Below, piece after piece: positions 28,623 to 38,355 of a DNA stretch of 45,438 nucleotides; positions within the stretch are counted from its first letter, which is position 1, and every line of letters begins with the position of its first letter. A program made the translations under genes and the position numbers. This stretch comes from Reyranella sp. (GTDB taxonomy: Bacteria > Pseudomonadota > Alphaproteobacteria > Reyranellales > Reyranellaceae), in contig JAUXWB010000023.1 in the NCBI GenBank assembly GCA_030684475.1, positions 1 through 45,438 on the forward strand, written 5' to 3'. The notes below the pieces were generated by a model. That model worked only from the letters and a program-made list of their open reading frames with translations. It ran no database searches and had not been told where the DNA came from.

Positions 28623-29387
28623 TCAGATGCCGCCGTAGGTTCCGGCGGCGAGCTGCGAGGGCAATCCGATCACCAGAACGACCGGGAGGCCACGCGAGGT
28701 CTGGCCGCGGGCCACGATGTGGTCATTGGGGGCGCCTTCCATCCGTTCGTAGCTCCCGTTGCCGCTGAACTTGCCATTGAAACAGGACAGCGAGAACTTG
28801 CCGCTTTTTGGGCCCTCGTTGGTGAAGGTACCGTCGCAGACCTGCTCCGCACGGACGTTCTCGACGGTGAAAGTGACCGATCGGTCACGCCCGATCAGGG
28901 CGCCATAGCGGGCCACACCGTTCAGGCGGGCAACGTTGCCGCGGTCGTCGCGATAAAAGATCGAGGTCGGACCGTAGGAGTCGTCGGGCAGCGTGTCGCG
29001 CGGCACGACGTAGGTGTCGTTGCTGATCACTACCTTGCACTGGCAGTTCACGCTGTAATTCTCGCCGAGCGGCCCCAGTTCGGCCAGTCGGCGATTGCAG
29101 TTGGACAGGGCCACTTCCTGCACTTCGCTCTCGCTCATCTGCCCTCTTGAGTAGGAGTCGGCATAGACGAAGGCACACTGACGCGGCATCGGCACGGCCA
29201 CGACCTTGTGGCTTGCCGTCATGGTGTCGGTATTGACCCAGTAGCGCTCCGCCATCTGGTTGAAGCGCAGGAAAATCGGATCACGTCGTTCCGCCCTGCC
29301 GTAGGGCGATTGCGCAGCGGGCTGGGCAGCCACGCCGGAGGCCAAGACTACTGCCGAGAGCAGGACAAGAAGAAGGGTACGGATCAT
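28623..29387 (-). CDS. Secreted cysteine-containing protein of unknown function
   Basis: 254 residues from the ATG at 29387, where a clear signal peptide begins (MIRTLLLVLLSAVVLASGVAA). An ATG at 29444 lies directly against a GGGAGGGG run, too close to serve as its ribosome-binding site. The mature protein has six cysteines (in PRQCAFV, LSNCNRR, VNCQC, EQVCDG, LSCFNG), suggesting disulfides in the periplasm. The last 80 residues are beta-rich with repeated FTNEGPKSGKFSLSC / GKFSGNGSYERM turns. I do not recognise the family. It is one base upstream of the other secreted-protein gene, so the two probably form an operon and may act together. Confidence 0.75.
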   Translation of the reverse strand: MIRTLLLVLLSAVVLASGVAAQPAAQSPYGRAERRDPIFLRFNQMAERYWVNTDTMTASHKVVAVPMPRQCAFVYADSYSRGQMSESEVQEVALSNCNRRLAELGPLGENYSVNCQCKVVISNDTYVVPRDTLPDDSYGPTSIFYRDDRGNVARLNGVARYGALIGRDRSVTFTVENVRAEQVCDGTFTNEGPKSGKFSLSCFNGKFSGNGSYERMEGAPNDHIVARGQTSRGLPVVLVIGLPSQLAAGTYGGI

Positions 29388-29453
29388 GGCAACGATCTTG
29401 CGCCGAAAAACATGACCGAAATACGACTTCCCAGACGAGAACATCCCCTCCCG

Positions 29454-31187
<1,734 letters not shown>

Positions 31188-31550
31188 CTAGCGGATCGGC
31201 GCAGTCGGCTGGGCCGGACCGGGGGCCGGCGCGCCAGGCACGGCCGGCGCGGTCTGATCGGCCGGCATTCTATCCATGATGGACTTCGCGGCGCGTCCCG
31301 GATCAATCATGCTCCAGGCCATGAGGAGGCTGAGCGCGAAGAAGATGATGGCGAGTATCGCCGTCAGGCGCGACAGCACGTTGGTCTGGCCGCGCACCGA
31401 GAACAGCGCATCGGAGCGGCTCGCCATGCCAAGGCCGCCGCCTTCGCTGCGCTGAAGCAGGATGACGATGATCATCGCGGCCGTGACGCCGACATGGATG
31501 ATCAGCAGCACCAGTCGCCAATCGTGCAGAAAGCCTCTTACCGCGTCCAT
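31188..31550 (-). CDS. secG: Preprotein translocase subunit SecG
   Basis: 120 residues. Two membrane segments (~13-32, LVLLIIHVGVTAAMIIVILLQ; ~60-82, LTAILAIIFFALSLLMAWSM) flank the conserved cytoplasmic loop QRSEGGGLGMASRSDALFSVRGQTNVLSR. This is the SecG fingerprint; the protein assists SecYE in protein export. The Ala/Pro-rich C-terminal tail (~95-120) is common in alphaproteobacteria. It lies between tpiA (52 bp upstream) and pyrG. Confidence 0.95.
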   Translation of the reverse strand: MDAVRGFLHDWRLVLLIIHVGVTAAMIIVILLQRSEGGGLGMASRSDALFSVRGQTNVLSRLTAILAIIFFALSLLMAWSMIDPGRAAKSIMDRMPADQTAPAVPGAPAPGPAQPTAPIR

Positions 31551-31602
31551 TATTGTCCAGCGTTAGATGGGGATGTCCGCCAAGCGGGCGCTTCTAGCCG
31601 CT

Positions 31603-32358
31603 TTAGGCGGCCTTGGCGATAGCCAAAAATTCCTCCGCCTTCAGACTGCCGCCCCCGACAAGGGCGCCATCGACGTCGCCCGCCGCCAGCAATTCGCCGG
31701 CGTTGCTGCCCTTGACCGACCCGCCGTAGAGCAGGCGCACCACGCCGGCGTCGGGGAGCAGCCCGGTCAGCACCCGGCGAATATGCGCGTGCGCTGCGGC
31801 GACCTCGGCGACGCTGGGCGTCTTGCCAGTGCCGATCGCCCATACTGGTTCGTAGGCCACCACCAGCTTCGCTGCCGTCGCCCCCACCGGCACACTGCCC
31901 TTGAGCTGTGTTTCCAGCACGGTGAGCGTCCGACCGCTCTCGCGCTCGGCCAGCGTCTCGCCGATGCAGACGATGGGTAGCAGGCCGGCGCGCCAGGCTG
32001 CCTCTGCCTTGCCCCGCACGACGGCGTCGGTTTCGCCGCAATCCGTACGACGCTCGGAATGGCCGACGATGACATGGCTGGCTCCGGCATCCCTGAGCAT
32101 CTCGGCGGAGATATCGCCGGTATGAGCACCGCTCACGCTGGCGTGGCAGTTCTGCCCACCGACCAGGACCCCACTCCCCTTCACCGCCTCGGAAACGGCC
32201 ATGACCAGTGTCGCCGGCGGGCAGACCAAAACCTCGCGGTCGATCCAACCGGCGCGCTTCACGCCCTCGGCGACACCCGTTGCCAAGGCCAGGGCATCGG
32301 CGCGCAGGCCGTTCATTTTCCAGTTACCCGCGATCAGCGGCCGCCGCATACGTGCCAT
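31603..32358 (-). CDS. tpiA: Triosephosphate isomerase
   Basis: 251 residues, the glycolytic TIM barrel interconverting dihydroxyacetone phosphate and glyceraldehyde-3-phosphate. Catalytic Lys14 lies in IAGNWKMN, the electrophilic His in VIVGHSERR, the base Glu in [16 protein letters not shown] (with the flexible loop 6), and the phosphate loop in [10 protein letters not shown] and [15 protein letters not shown] precedes the ATG at 32358 closely; an ATG three codons later is an alternative. It is divergent from the PpiD-like gene with 127 bp between the starts. Confidence 0.97.
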   Translation of the reverse strand: MARMRRPLIAGNWKMNGLRADALALATGVAEGVKRAGWIDREVLVCPPATLVMAVSEAVKGSGVLVGGQNCHASVSGAHTGDISAEMLRDAGASHVIVGHSERRTDCGETDAVVRGKAEAAWRAGLLPIVCIGETLAERESGRTLTVLETQLKGSVPVGATAAKLVVAYEPVWAIGTGKTPSVAEVAAAHAHIRRVLTGLLPDAGVVRLLYGGSVKGSNAGELLAAGDVDGALVGGGSLKAEEFLAIAKAA

Positions 32359-32485
32359 TCTTCTTCCTCGATTCGTTCCGTGGCGTGTCTACCGGCCCCG
32401 GCGTTTACGGTCAAAGTCCGCTTGGTTGCCTGCCAATGGGGCCAATGGTAGGCATGGCCCCCATTCAAAAACCCCTGCCGGCTCC

Positions 32486-34423
32486 GTGAATCAATTCCGC
32501 AAATTCGCCCGTATCATCGTCCTATCCCTACTCTTCGGCGCGCTGATCATCAGCTTCGCCTTCTGGGGTATCGGCGACATGCTGCGCACCGACGGGCGCA
32601 GCACCGAGGTTGCTCATGTCGGTGGCACCCGCCTGCCGCTCTACGGTTGGGTCGGCGGCGCCCCGATCTACGTCACGGAGGTGCGCGATCAGTTCAATCG
32701 CCAGCTCGAGGCGATCCAGCGTCAGACCGGCCAGCGGCCGGAACCGGAGCAGGCCCTGCGCTTCGGCCTGCATGTCCGAGCCCTGGAGGAAGTCGTTCAG
32801 CGCGCGGTACTCGACTATGCCATTCAGCAGTTCGGTCTGACGGTGAGCGATGCCGAGGTCCGGGCTGCGATCGCCCGTAATCCCGCCTTCCAAGGCACGG
32901 GAGGGTCGTTCGACCCCCTGCTCTTCCGCAACCGTCTCCAGCAGGCCCGCATTAGCGAAGCCCAGTTCGTGGTTGACACCCGGCGCGAGATCGCTGCCGG
33001 ACAGCTCTTCGCGGTCGTCCGCAGCGATGGCCTCTCGCCCAACTCTCTGCGAGACGACATTTTTCGCCTGGAAAGCGAAAAGCGGGTCGCCGAAACGATT
33101 TACGTGCCGGACGCCATCGTCGTGGATGTTCCCAAGCCGACGGCCGAGCAACTCAACAGTTACTTCGACGCCAACAAGGCCAAGTTCCAGATTCCGGAAT
33201 ACAGAGCCTTTTCCTATGTTCTGCTGACGGCCGACGACCTGCTGCCGCAGATTGCCGTATCGGCCGACCAGGTGAAGCAGGAATACGAGGCACGCTCCGC
33301 CGAGTTCGGGACGCCCGAGAAGCGCGACGTCGATCAGGCGATGGCTGACAGCGAGGCCAAGGCCAAGGCGATCATCGCCGCTGTCGCCGGTGCCGGCAGA
33401 TCACTCGAGGATGCCGCCAAAGAGGTTCTCGGAAATGTCGACGGCGTCATCAAGCTCGGCCCGGTGACGAAGAAGGAATTGCCTCCCGGTCCGCTCGCCG
33501 ATGGTATCTTCGCCCTGCCCGAAGGCGTTGCGCCGACACCGATCCAGTCACCACTCGGCTGGCATATCGTGCGCGTCAACAAGATCGAACCTGGCAAGTC
33601 GGTGCCGTTCGAAGAGGTCAAGGAAAAGCTCGAGAAGGACATGCGGACACAGCAGGCCCCCGACCTCCTGATCAAGCTGGTCACCGATTTCGAACGCATG
33701 CTGGGCAAGACACAGTCGATGACGACCGCAGCCGAGGATCTCGGCATCAAGGTGAAAGCCTATGAGAATGTCGACGCACGGGGCATGGATCCGGCGGGCA
33801 AGCAGGTCGTCATCGGCCCCGCCGCGGCCGAGCTGGTCCAGGCCGCCTTTGCCACGCGCGAAAGCGCCGAGAGCGACGTCCTTGAAACCCAGCGCGGCGA
33901 ATACTTCGTCGTTCGGACCGATCGCATCACGCCCGCCCGTATCCCCACCCTTAGCGAGGTCGAGCCCAAGGTGATCGAGGCCTGGGAGGGTGAGGAGCGC
34001 CGCAAGCTTGCCGACGCCAAGGTGAAGGCAGCGGTTGAGAAGGCCGGTGCCGGTGCCACACTGGCCGACATCGCCAAGGAACTCGGCCTCGAGGTGCGAA
34101 CCACCAATGCGGTAACCCGCTTCGAGGCCGATGCCGGCAACTATCTCAGCCAACCCGTCGTGCAGGAGCTCTTCAAGCTTGCGCCGGGTAAAACCCAGGC
34201 TGTACGCACGTCAGAGGGCAGCGTCATCGTTCGGCTCATGCAGGTCGAGCCGCCGGACCTCGCCAAGGACAAGGAAGCGCTCGACCGCTTCGGCAAGCAA
34301 CTCGACACCATGATGGCCAACGACCTCATCCTCGAGCTGATCGCCGCGCTTCGCGCCAAGTACGGCGTCACGGTCGACGAAGGCGCCTTCGCGGCAGCGT
34401 TCCGCCCGCAGCAGCAACAGTAA
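32486..34423 (+). CDS. SurA N-terminal/PpiD-like periplasmic foldase
   Basis: 645 residues from the GTG at 32486, chosen because it yields the family N-terminus VNQFRKFARIIVLSLLFGALIISFAFWGIGDM; the upstream frame is a shadow of the tpiA region. One N-terminal membrane anchor (~9-30) holds a periplasmic chaperone body with a SurA_N-like helical region (~55-200). A parvulin-like region (~285-390) follows, with LGPVTKKELPPGPLADGIFALPEGVAPTPIQSPLGWHIVRV. Its first strand, usually HIL, reads RDVDQAM, and the GDLGW turn is altered, so prolyl isomerase activity is doubtful, as in E. coli PpiD. It is thought to help outer-membrane and secreted proteins leave the Sec channel. It is 10 bp upstream of trpE. 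Confidence 0.88.
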   Translation: MNQFRKFARIIVLSLLFGALIISFAFWGIGDMLRTDGRSTEVAHVGGTRLPLYGWVGGAPIYVTEVRDQFNRQLEAIQRQTGQRPEPEQALRFGLHVRALEEVVQRAVLDYAIQQFGLTVSDAEVRAAIARNPAFQGTGGSFDPLLFRNRLQQARISEAQFVVDTRREIAAGQLFAVVRSDGLSPNSLRDDIFRLESEKRVAETIYVPDAIVVDVPKPTAEQLNSYFDANKAKFQIPEYRAFSYVLLTADDLLPQIAVSADQVKQEYEARSAEFGTPEKRDVDQAMADSEAKAKAIIAAVAGAGRSLEDAAKEVLGNVDGVIKLGPVTKKELPPGPLADGIFALPEGVAPTPIQSPLGWHIVRVNKIEPGKSVPFEEVKEKLEKDMRTQQAPDLLIKLVTDFERMLGKTQSMTTAAEDLGIKVKAYENVDARGMDPAGKQVVIGPAAAELVQAAFATRESAESDVLETQRGEYFVVRTDRITPARIPTLSEVEPKVIEAWEGEERRKLADAKVKAAVEKAGAGATLADIAKELGLEVRTTNAVTRFEADAGNYLSQPVVQELFKLAPGKTQAVRTSEGSVIVRLMQVEPPDLAKDKEALDRFGKQLDTMMANDLILELIAALRAKYGVTVDEGAFAAAFRPQQQQ

Positions 34424-34433
34424 CAGCCGCGCT

Positions 34434-35966
34434 ATGTCGATCTCACCCGACTTCGACGCCTTCGCGGCGCGCTACGATGCCGGTCGGCCGCAGGTCGTCT
34501 CGACCACGCTGGTCGCCGACCTCGACACGCCGGTTTCGGCCTATCTCAAGCTCGCCGACGGCCGCGCCAATTCCTTCCTCCTCGAGTCGGTCGAGGGCGG
34601 TTCCGTGCGTGGCCGCTATTCGATCATCGGCCTCAAGCCCGATTTCATCTGGCGCTGTACCAAGGGCAAGGCCGAGATCAACCGCCGCGCCCGCACCGAT
34701 GCCCAAGCCTTCGAGCCGCTGGATGGCCGTCCCCTCGAAACGCTGCGCCTGCTGATTCGCGAATGCCAGATGGAGCTGCCACCCGGCCTGCCGCCGATGG
34801 CATCGGGCCTGTTCGGCTTCCTGGGCTACGACATGGTCCGCGATATGGAGCGGCTGCCCGACGAGAATCCAGACCCGATCGGTCTGCCCGATGCGATCAT
34901 GGTGCGGCCCACCCTCATCTGCATCTTCGATCGTCTCGAGGACAACGTCACTCTCGTCACCCCGGCCTGGCCACTGCCCGGCATCAGCGCCCGCGCAGCC
35001 TACGAGTCGGCACAGGAACGGCTGGCCGACGCGGTGTCGGACTTCGAGCGCACGCTGCCCTTCCGTGGCGATGATGCCGCCGCCCTCGACGCCCTGCCCG
35101 AACCGCAGGCCAACATGTCGAAGGACGACTTCAAGCGCATGGTCGAGACCTGCAAGGAGTACATCCGCGCCGGTGACGCCTTCCAGATCGTGCCCTCGCA
35201 GCGCTTCTCGCTGCCCTTCAAGCTGCCGCCGCTATCGCTCTATCGATCGCTCCGCCGCATCAACCCGTCGCCGTTCCTGATATTCTTCGACTACGGCGAC
35301 TTCCAGATCGTGGGCTCCAGCCCCGAGATCTTGGTGCGGCTGCGCGACGACATCGTCACTATCCGGCCGCTCGCCGGCACTATCCGACGCGGCGCCACGC
35401 CGGAAGAGGACAAGCAGCTCGCCGACAAGCTGCTGGCTGACCCCAAGGAACACGCCGAGCATCTGATGCTGCTTGACCTCGCACGCAACGACGTCGGCCG
35501 GGTCGCAAAGATCGGCTCGGTGCGGGTGGTCGAGCAGTTCACCATCGAGAAGTACAGCCGCCTCCAACACATCAGCAGCCACGTCGAGGGTACGATCGAG
35601 GACGGCCTCGACGCCATCGACGCGCTCAAGGCCGGATTCCCGGCCGGCACGCTGTCCGGAGCTCCCAAGGTACGGGCGATGGAGATCATCGACGAGGTCG
35701 AGCCGGTGCGGCGCGGCATCTACGCCGGCTGCGCCGGCTATTTCGCGGCCAACGGCTCGATGGACACCTGCATCCTGTTGCGCACGGCGCTGGTGAAGGA
35801 CGACGTGATGTACGTCCAGGCGGGCGTCGGCGTCGTCGCTGACTCCGACCTCGAGGCCGAGTTCCAGGAGAGCGTCCTCAAGGCGCGCGCCCTGGTCGAC
35901 GCGGCCGAAGAAGCCGTGCGCTTCGCCACTGCCGGCCAGTGGAGCGCCGGCAACACGCGGCGTTGA
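34434..35966 (+). CDS. trpE: Anthranilate synthase component I
   Basis: 510 residues, the chorismate-utilising subunit that makes anthranilate in tryptophan synthesis. The N-terminal region has the tryptophan feedback motif NSFLLESVEGG near residues 48-58. The C-terminal chorismate-binding domain shows GDAFQIVPSQRF, PSPFLIFFDYGDFQIVGSSPEILVRL, RPLAGTIRRGATPEED, HLMLLDLARNDVGRV, GAPKVRAMEIIDE and the final YVQAGVGVVADSDLEAEF. Position after the PpiD-like gene is typical of alphaproteobacteria, where trpG, trpD and trpC normally follow. Here they do not; the next gene is a crotonase, so the trp cluster is broken at this point. No leader peptide or attenuator is visible in the 10-bp gap. Confidence 0.96.
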   Translation: MSISPDFDAFAARYDAGRPQVVSTTLVADLDTPVSAYLKLADGRANSFLLESVEGGSVRGRYSIIGLKPDFIWRCTKGKAEINRRARTDAQAFEPLDGRPLETLRLLIRECQMELPPGLPPMASGLFGFLGYDMVRDMERLPDENPDPIGLPDAIMVRPTLICIFDRLEDNVTLVTPAWPLPGISARAAYESAQERLADAVSDFERTLPFRGDDAAALDALPEPQANMSKDDFKRMVETCKEYIRAGDAFQIVPSQRFSLPFKLPPLSLYRSLRRINPSPFLIFFDYGDFQIVGSSPEILVRLRDDIVTIRPLAGTIRRGATPEEDKQLADKLLADPKEHAEHLMLLDLARNDVGRVAKIGSVRVVEQFTIEKYSRLQHISSHVEGTIEDGLDAIDALKAGFPAGTLSGAPKVRAMEIIDEVEPVRRGIYAGCAGYFAANGSMDTCILLRTALVKDDVMYVQAGVGVVADSDLEAEFQESVLKARALVDAAEEAVRFATAGQWSAGNTRR

Positions 35967-36013
35967 GCGGACGGGACGAAGCAGGATAGGTTCCTCCCAA
36001 CGGAGGAGATCCA

Positions 36014-36826
36014 ATGTCCGACTGGCAAAAGCGCTACCAGCGCCTCGTTTTCGATCGTCCGCACCCCAAGGTGCTGCGCGTCACCATGAACCGCCCCGAC
36101 AAATACAACGCCACCGACGCGATCATGCATACGGAACTGGTCAATGTGTGGCGCGACATCGACGGTGACGACACCGTCAACTGCGTGATCATCCAGGGCG
36201 CTGGCGGCAAGGTCTTCTCGGCCGGCGGCGACTTCGACCTCATTGAAAATAATATCAAGGACTACAACGCGCTGCTGCGGACTTGGAAGGAAGCGCGCGA
36301 CATCGTCTACAATGTCATCAACTGCTCCAAGCCGATCGTCAGCACCATGCGCGGTCCGGCGGTCGGCGCGGGCCTCGTCGCCGGCATCCTGGCCGACGTT
36401 TCGATCGCCTCGAAGAAGGCCAAGATCATCGATGGCCACACGCGCCTCGGCGTCGCTGCCGGCGACCACGCCTGCATCGTCTGGCCGCTGCTCTGCGGCA
36501 TGGCCAAGGCCAAGTACTACCTCCTGCTTTGCGAAGCGGTGGATGGCGAGGAAGCCGAACGCATCGGCCTGGTCTCGCTCTGCGTCGAGGACGATCAGCT
36601 CGAGGCCAAAGGGCTCGAAGTCGCGACCAAACTTGCCGAAGGCGCGCAGACCTCGATCCGCTTCACGAAGTATGCGCTCAACAACTGGCTGCGCATGATG
36701 GGTCCGACCTTCGACGCCTCGACGGCTCTGGAAATGCTGGGCTTCCTCGGTCCCGAGGTGAAGGAAGGCCTCGCCTCGCATCTCGAGAAGCGCAAGCCCA
36801 GGTTCGACCCCTACTCGCCCCTCTGA
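36014..36826 (+). CDS. Enoyl-CoA hydratase/isomerase (crotonase) family protein
   Basis: 270 residues with GGAGGAG six bases before the ATG. It is a crotonase-fold protein acting on acyl-CoA thioesters: [13 protein letters not shown], the oxyanion-hole segment [11 protein letters not shown] (~68-78) and the second one in [22 protein letters not shown] (~112-133). Neither catalytic glutamate of classical hydratases is present; the second position is D151 in [17 protein letters not shown]. That pattern is seen in family members that do isomerase or ring-opening chemistry rather than simple hydration. It is followed 13 bp later by a BadH-like dehydrogenase, suggesting a shared acyl-CoA pathway. 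The substrate cannot be assigned. Confidence 0.85.
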   Translation: MSDWQKRYQRLVFDRPHPKVLRVTMNRPDKYNATDAIMHTELVNVWRDIDGDDTVNCVIIQGAGGKVFSAGGDFDLIENNIKDYNALLRTWKEARDIVYNVINCSKPIVSTMRGPAVGAGLVAGILADVSIASKKAKIIDGHTRLGVAAGDHACIVWPLLCGMAKAKYYLLLCEAVDGEEAERIGLVSLCVEDDQLEAKGLEVATKLAEGAQTSIRFTKYALNNWLRMMGPTFDASTALEMLGFLGPEVKEGLASHLEKRKPRFDPYSPL

Positions 36827-36839
36827 GGAGCGCCACACC

Positions 36840-37592
36840 ATGCGTGGACTTGAAGGCAAGAACGTCATCGTCACCGGCGGCGGCGGCGCGATCGGCGGTG
36901 CGATCTGTCGCCGCTTCGCAAGCTATGGCTCGCGCGTGGGCGTGTTCGACAAGAACCTCGAGGGCGCGAAGAAGATCGCCGCCGAGATCAAGGGCTTCGC
37001 CTCCGGGGTCGACATCGCCGACTATGAGGCCGTCGGCAAGGCGATCGCCGCCTTCGAGGCCGAGGCGGGTCCGACCGACATCCTGGTCAACAACGCCGGC
37101 TGGGACCGCTTCGCCAACTTCGTCGACACCACGCCCGACCTCTGGGACCAGCTCATCGCCATCAACCTGCGTGGCCCCCTGAACATGAGCCACTTCGTGC
37201 TGAAAACCATGGTGGCGCGCGGCAGCGGCCGCATCGTCAACATCGCCTCGGATGCGGGGCGCGTCGGTTCCTCGCAGGAAGCCGTCTATTCCGCCTGCAA
37301 GGGCGGCATCATCGCCTTCACCAAGACCGTGGCGCGCGAGGTCGCGCGCAAGGGCATCACCTTGAACGCCGTCTGCCCCGGCCCGACCGACACGCCGCTG
37401 CTGGCGGCGGTCGCCGGCAACGACGAGCGCGGCCAGAAGGTGCGCGCTGCTCTGGTCGGTGCCATCCCGATGAAACGGGTCGGCCAGCCTGAGGACATTC
37501 CCGGCGCCGTCTGTTTCCTGGCCAGCGACGATGCCGCCTTCATCACGGGCCAGACGATCAGTGTGTCCGGCGGCTTGACCATGCACGGCTGA
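36840..37592 (+). CDS. SDR family dehydrogenase, BadH-like (2-hydroxycyclohexanecarboxyl-CoA dehydrogenase-like)
   Basis: 250 residues with GAGGAG upstream. It is a classical short-chain dehydrogenase: the cofactor motif TGGGGAIGG (12-20), NNAG (84-87), and catalytic S137, Y150 and K154 (YSACKGG). D37 after the second strand indicates NAD rather than NADP. The stretches VFDKNLEGAKKIA, NNAGWDRFANFVDTTPDLW, NIASDAGRVGSSQEAVYSACK and the C-terminal SVSGGLTMHG strongly resemble BadH of Rhodopseudomonas, which oxidises 2-hydroxycyclohexanecarboxyl-CoA. No badI, aliA or aliB is in view, so the true substrate may be another hydroxyacyl-CoA. It is probably in an operon with the preceding crotonase. 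Confidence 0.85.
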   Translation: MRGLEGKNVIVTGGGGAIGGAICRRFASYGSRVGVFDKNLEGAKKIAAEIKGFASGVDIADYEAVGKAIAAFEAEAGPTDILVNNAGWDRFANFVDTTPDLWDQLIAINLRGPLNMSHFVLKTMVARGSGRIVNIASDAGRVGSSQEAVYSACKGGIIAFTKTVAREVARKGITLNAVCPGPTDTPLLAAVAGNDERGQKVRAALVGAIPMKRVGQPEDIPGAVCFLASDDAAFITGQTISVSGGLTMHG

Positions 37593-37610
37593 GGAGCGGA
37601 GACTCCACCG

Positions 37611-38021
37611 ATGCCCGAACTCCAGTGGCTGGTGACGGCCTTTCCCAACTTCGTGCGCTATGTCGTCGTGGGCTTCGCGCTCGCAGGCCTGTTCCTGCTC
37701 GTCTACACGCAGATCACGCCATGGCGCGAGTTCGTGCTGATCCGCGGGGGCAATTCGGCTGCAGCAATTGCCCTGATCGGCGCCCTGTTGGGCTTCTGCT
37801 TGCCACTCGCCAACACCATCGCGCAGTCCAGCAGCCTGACCGATGTCGTGCTGTGGGCGCTCGTGGCGCTCATCGTGCAGGTGATCGTCCACCTCGTGAT
37901 GCGCCTGATGCTGCCACAGCTCAGAGCAGCCATAGAAGCCGATCGCACGGCCTCGGGGATCACGGCCGGCGGCTTCGCCGCCTGTTTCGGCTTGATCAAT
38001 GCCGCTTGCTTGAGCGCCTGA
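37611..38021 (+). CDS. DUF350 membrane protein (YjfL-like)
   Basis: 136 residues with four predicted membrane segments (~14-33, ~50-68, ~75-97, ~115-134). Two related halves, each with an NxxxxxxxxG-type helix (GGNSAAAIALIGALLGFCLPLANTI and ASGITAGGFAACFGLINAACL), mark the DUF350/YjfL family. In E. coli, yjfL sits beside yjfM (DUF1190) and yjfC, an ATP-grasp protein. The same three-part order occurs here: membrane protein, small extracytoplasmic protein, YjfC-like enzyme. The role is unknown; envelope-related function is inferred from location and partners. The next gene begins 5 bp downstream. Confidence 0.85.
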   Translation: MPELQWLVTAFPNFVRYVVVGFALAGLFLLVYTQITPWREFVLIRGGNSAAAIALIGALLGFCLPLANTIAQSSSLTDVVLWALVALIVQVIVHLVMRLMLPQLRAAIEADRTASGITAGGFAACFGLINAACLSA

Positions 38022-38026
38022 AGACC

Positions 38027-38353
38027 ATGTCGATGCCCTCGCCCACCCCGTCCGGACCGCGCATGTCGCGCGGCGTCAAACTCGTGCTGATGGGCGTCAC
38101 CGGCGCCGCGCTGCTCTACTCCTGTGCCCCAGCGATCGGCGGCGGCGGGCTGGGCGCCCTGCCCTATCTCTGGTTCTTCGCCAATCCGTTCTTCCGCGGC
38201 CCCGCGGTCTCGGCGCCGCCGACGCCCGGCGCGACCGCATCGCCCGGCACCGCGACCCCCGATGCCGCCAAGGCTGCGCCCGCCCAAAGCCAGAGCCAGC
38301 GCGGCGGGTTCGGCGGCACGGGCACCCAGGGCGGCTCGACCGGATCGAGTTGA
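38027..38353 (+). CDS. Small lipoprotein-like protein, low complexity, in the yjfLMC-like module
   Basis: 108 residues from the ATG at 38027; the longer upstream frame is a shadow of the DUF350 gene. A basic start (SRGVKLVLMG) and hydrophobic stretch lead to LLYSCAPA, a plausible lipobox with Cys at about residue 33. The remainder is Gly/Pro/Ala/Ser/Gln-rich, ending GGFGGTGTQGGSTGSS, resembling the Gly/Ser/Gln-rich tails of DUF1190 (YgiB/YjfM) proteins. By position it occupies the yjfM slot between the YjfL-like and YjfC-like genes, but similarity is compositional only. Its TGA is three bases before the next ATG. Confidence 0.65.
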   Translation: MSMPSPTPSGPRMSRGVKLVLMGVTGAALLYSCAPAIGGGGLGALPYLWFFANPFFRGPAVSAPPTPGATASPGTATPDAAKAAPAQSQSQRGGFGGTGTQGGSTGSS

Positions 38354-38355
38354 GC

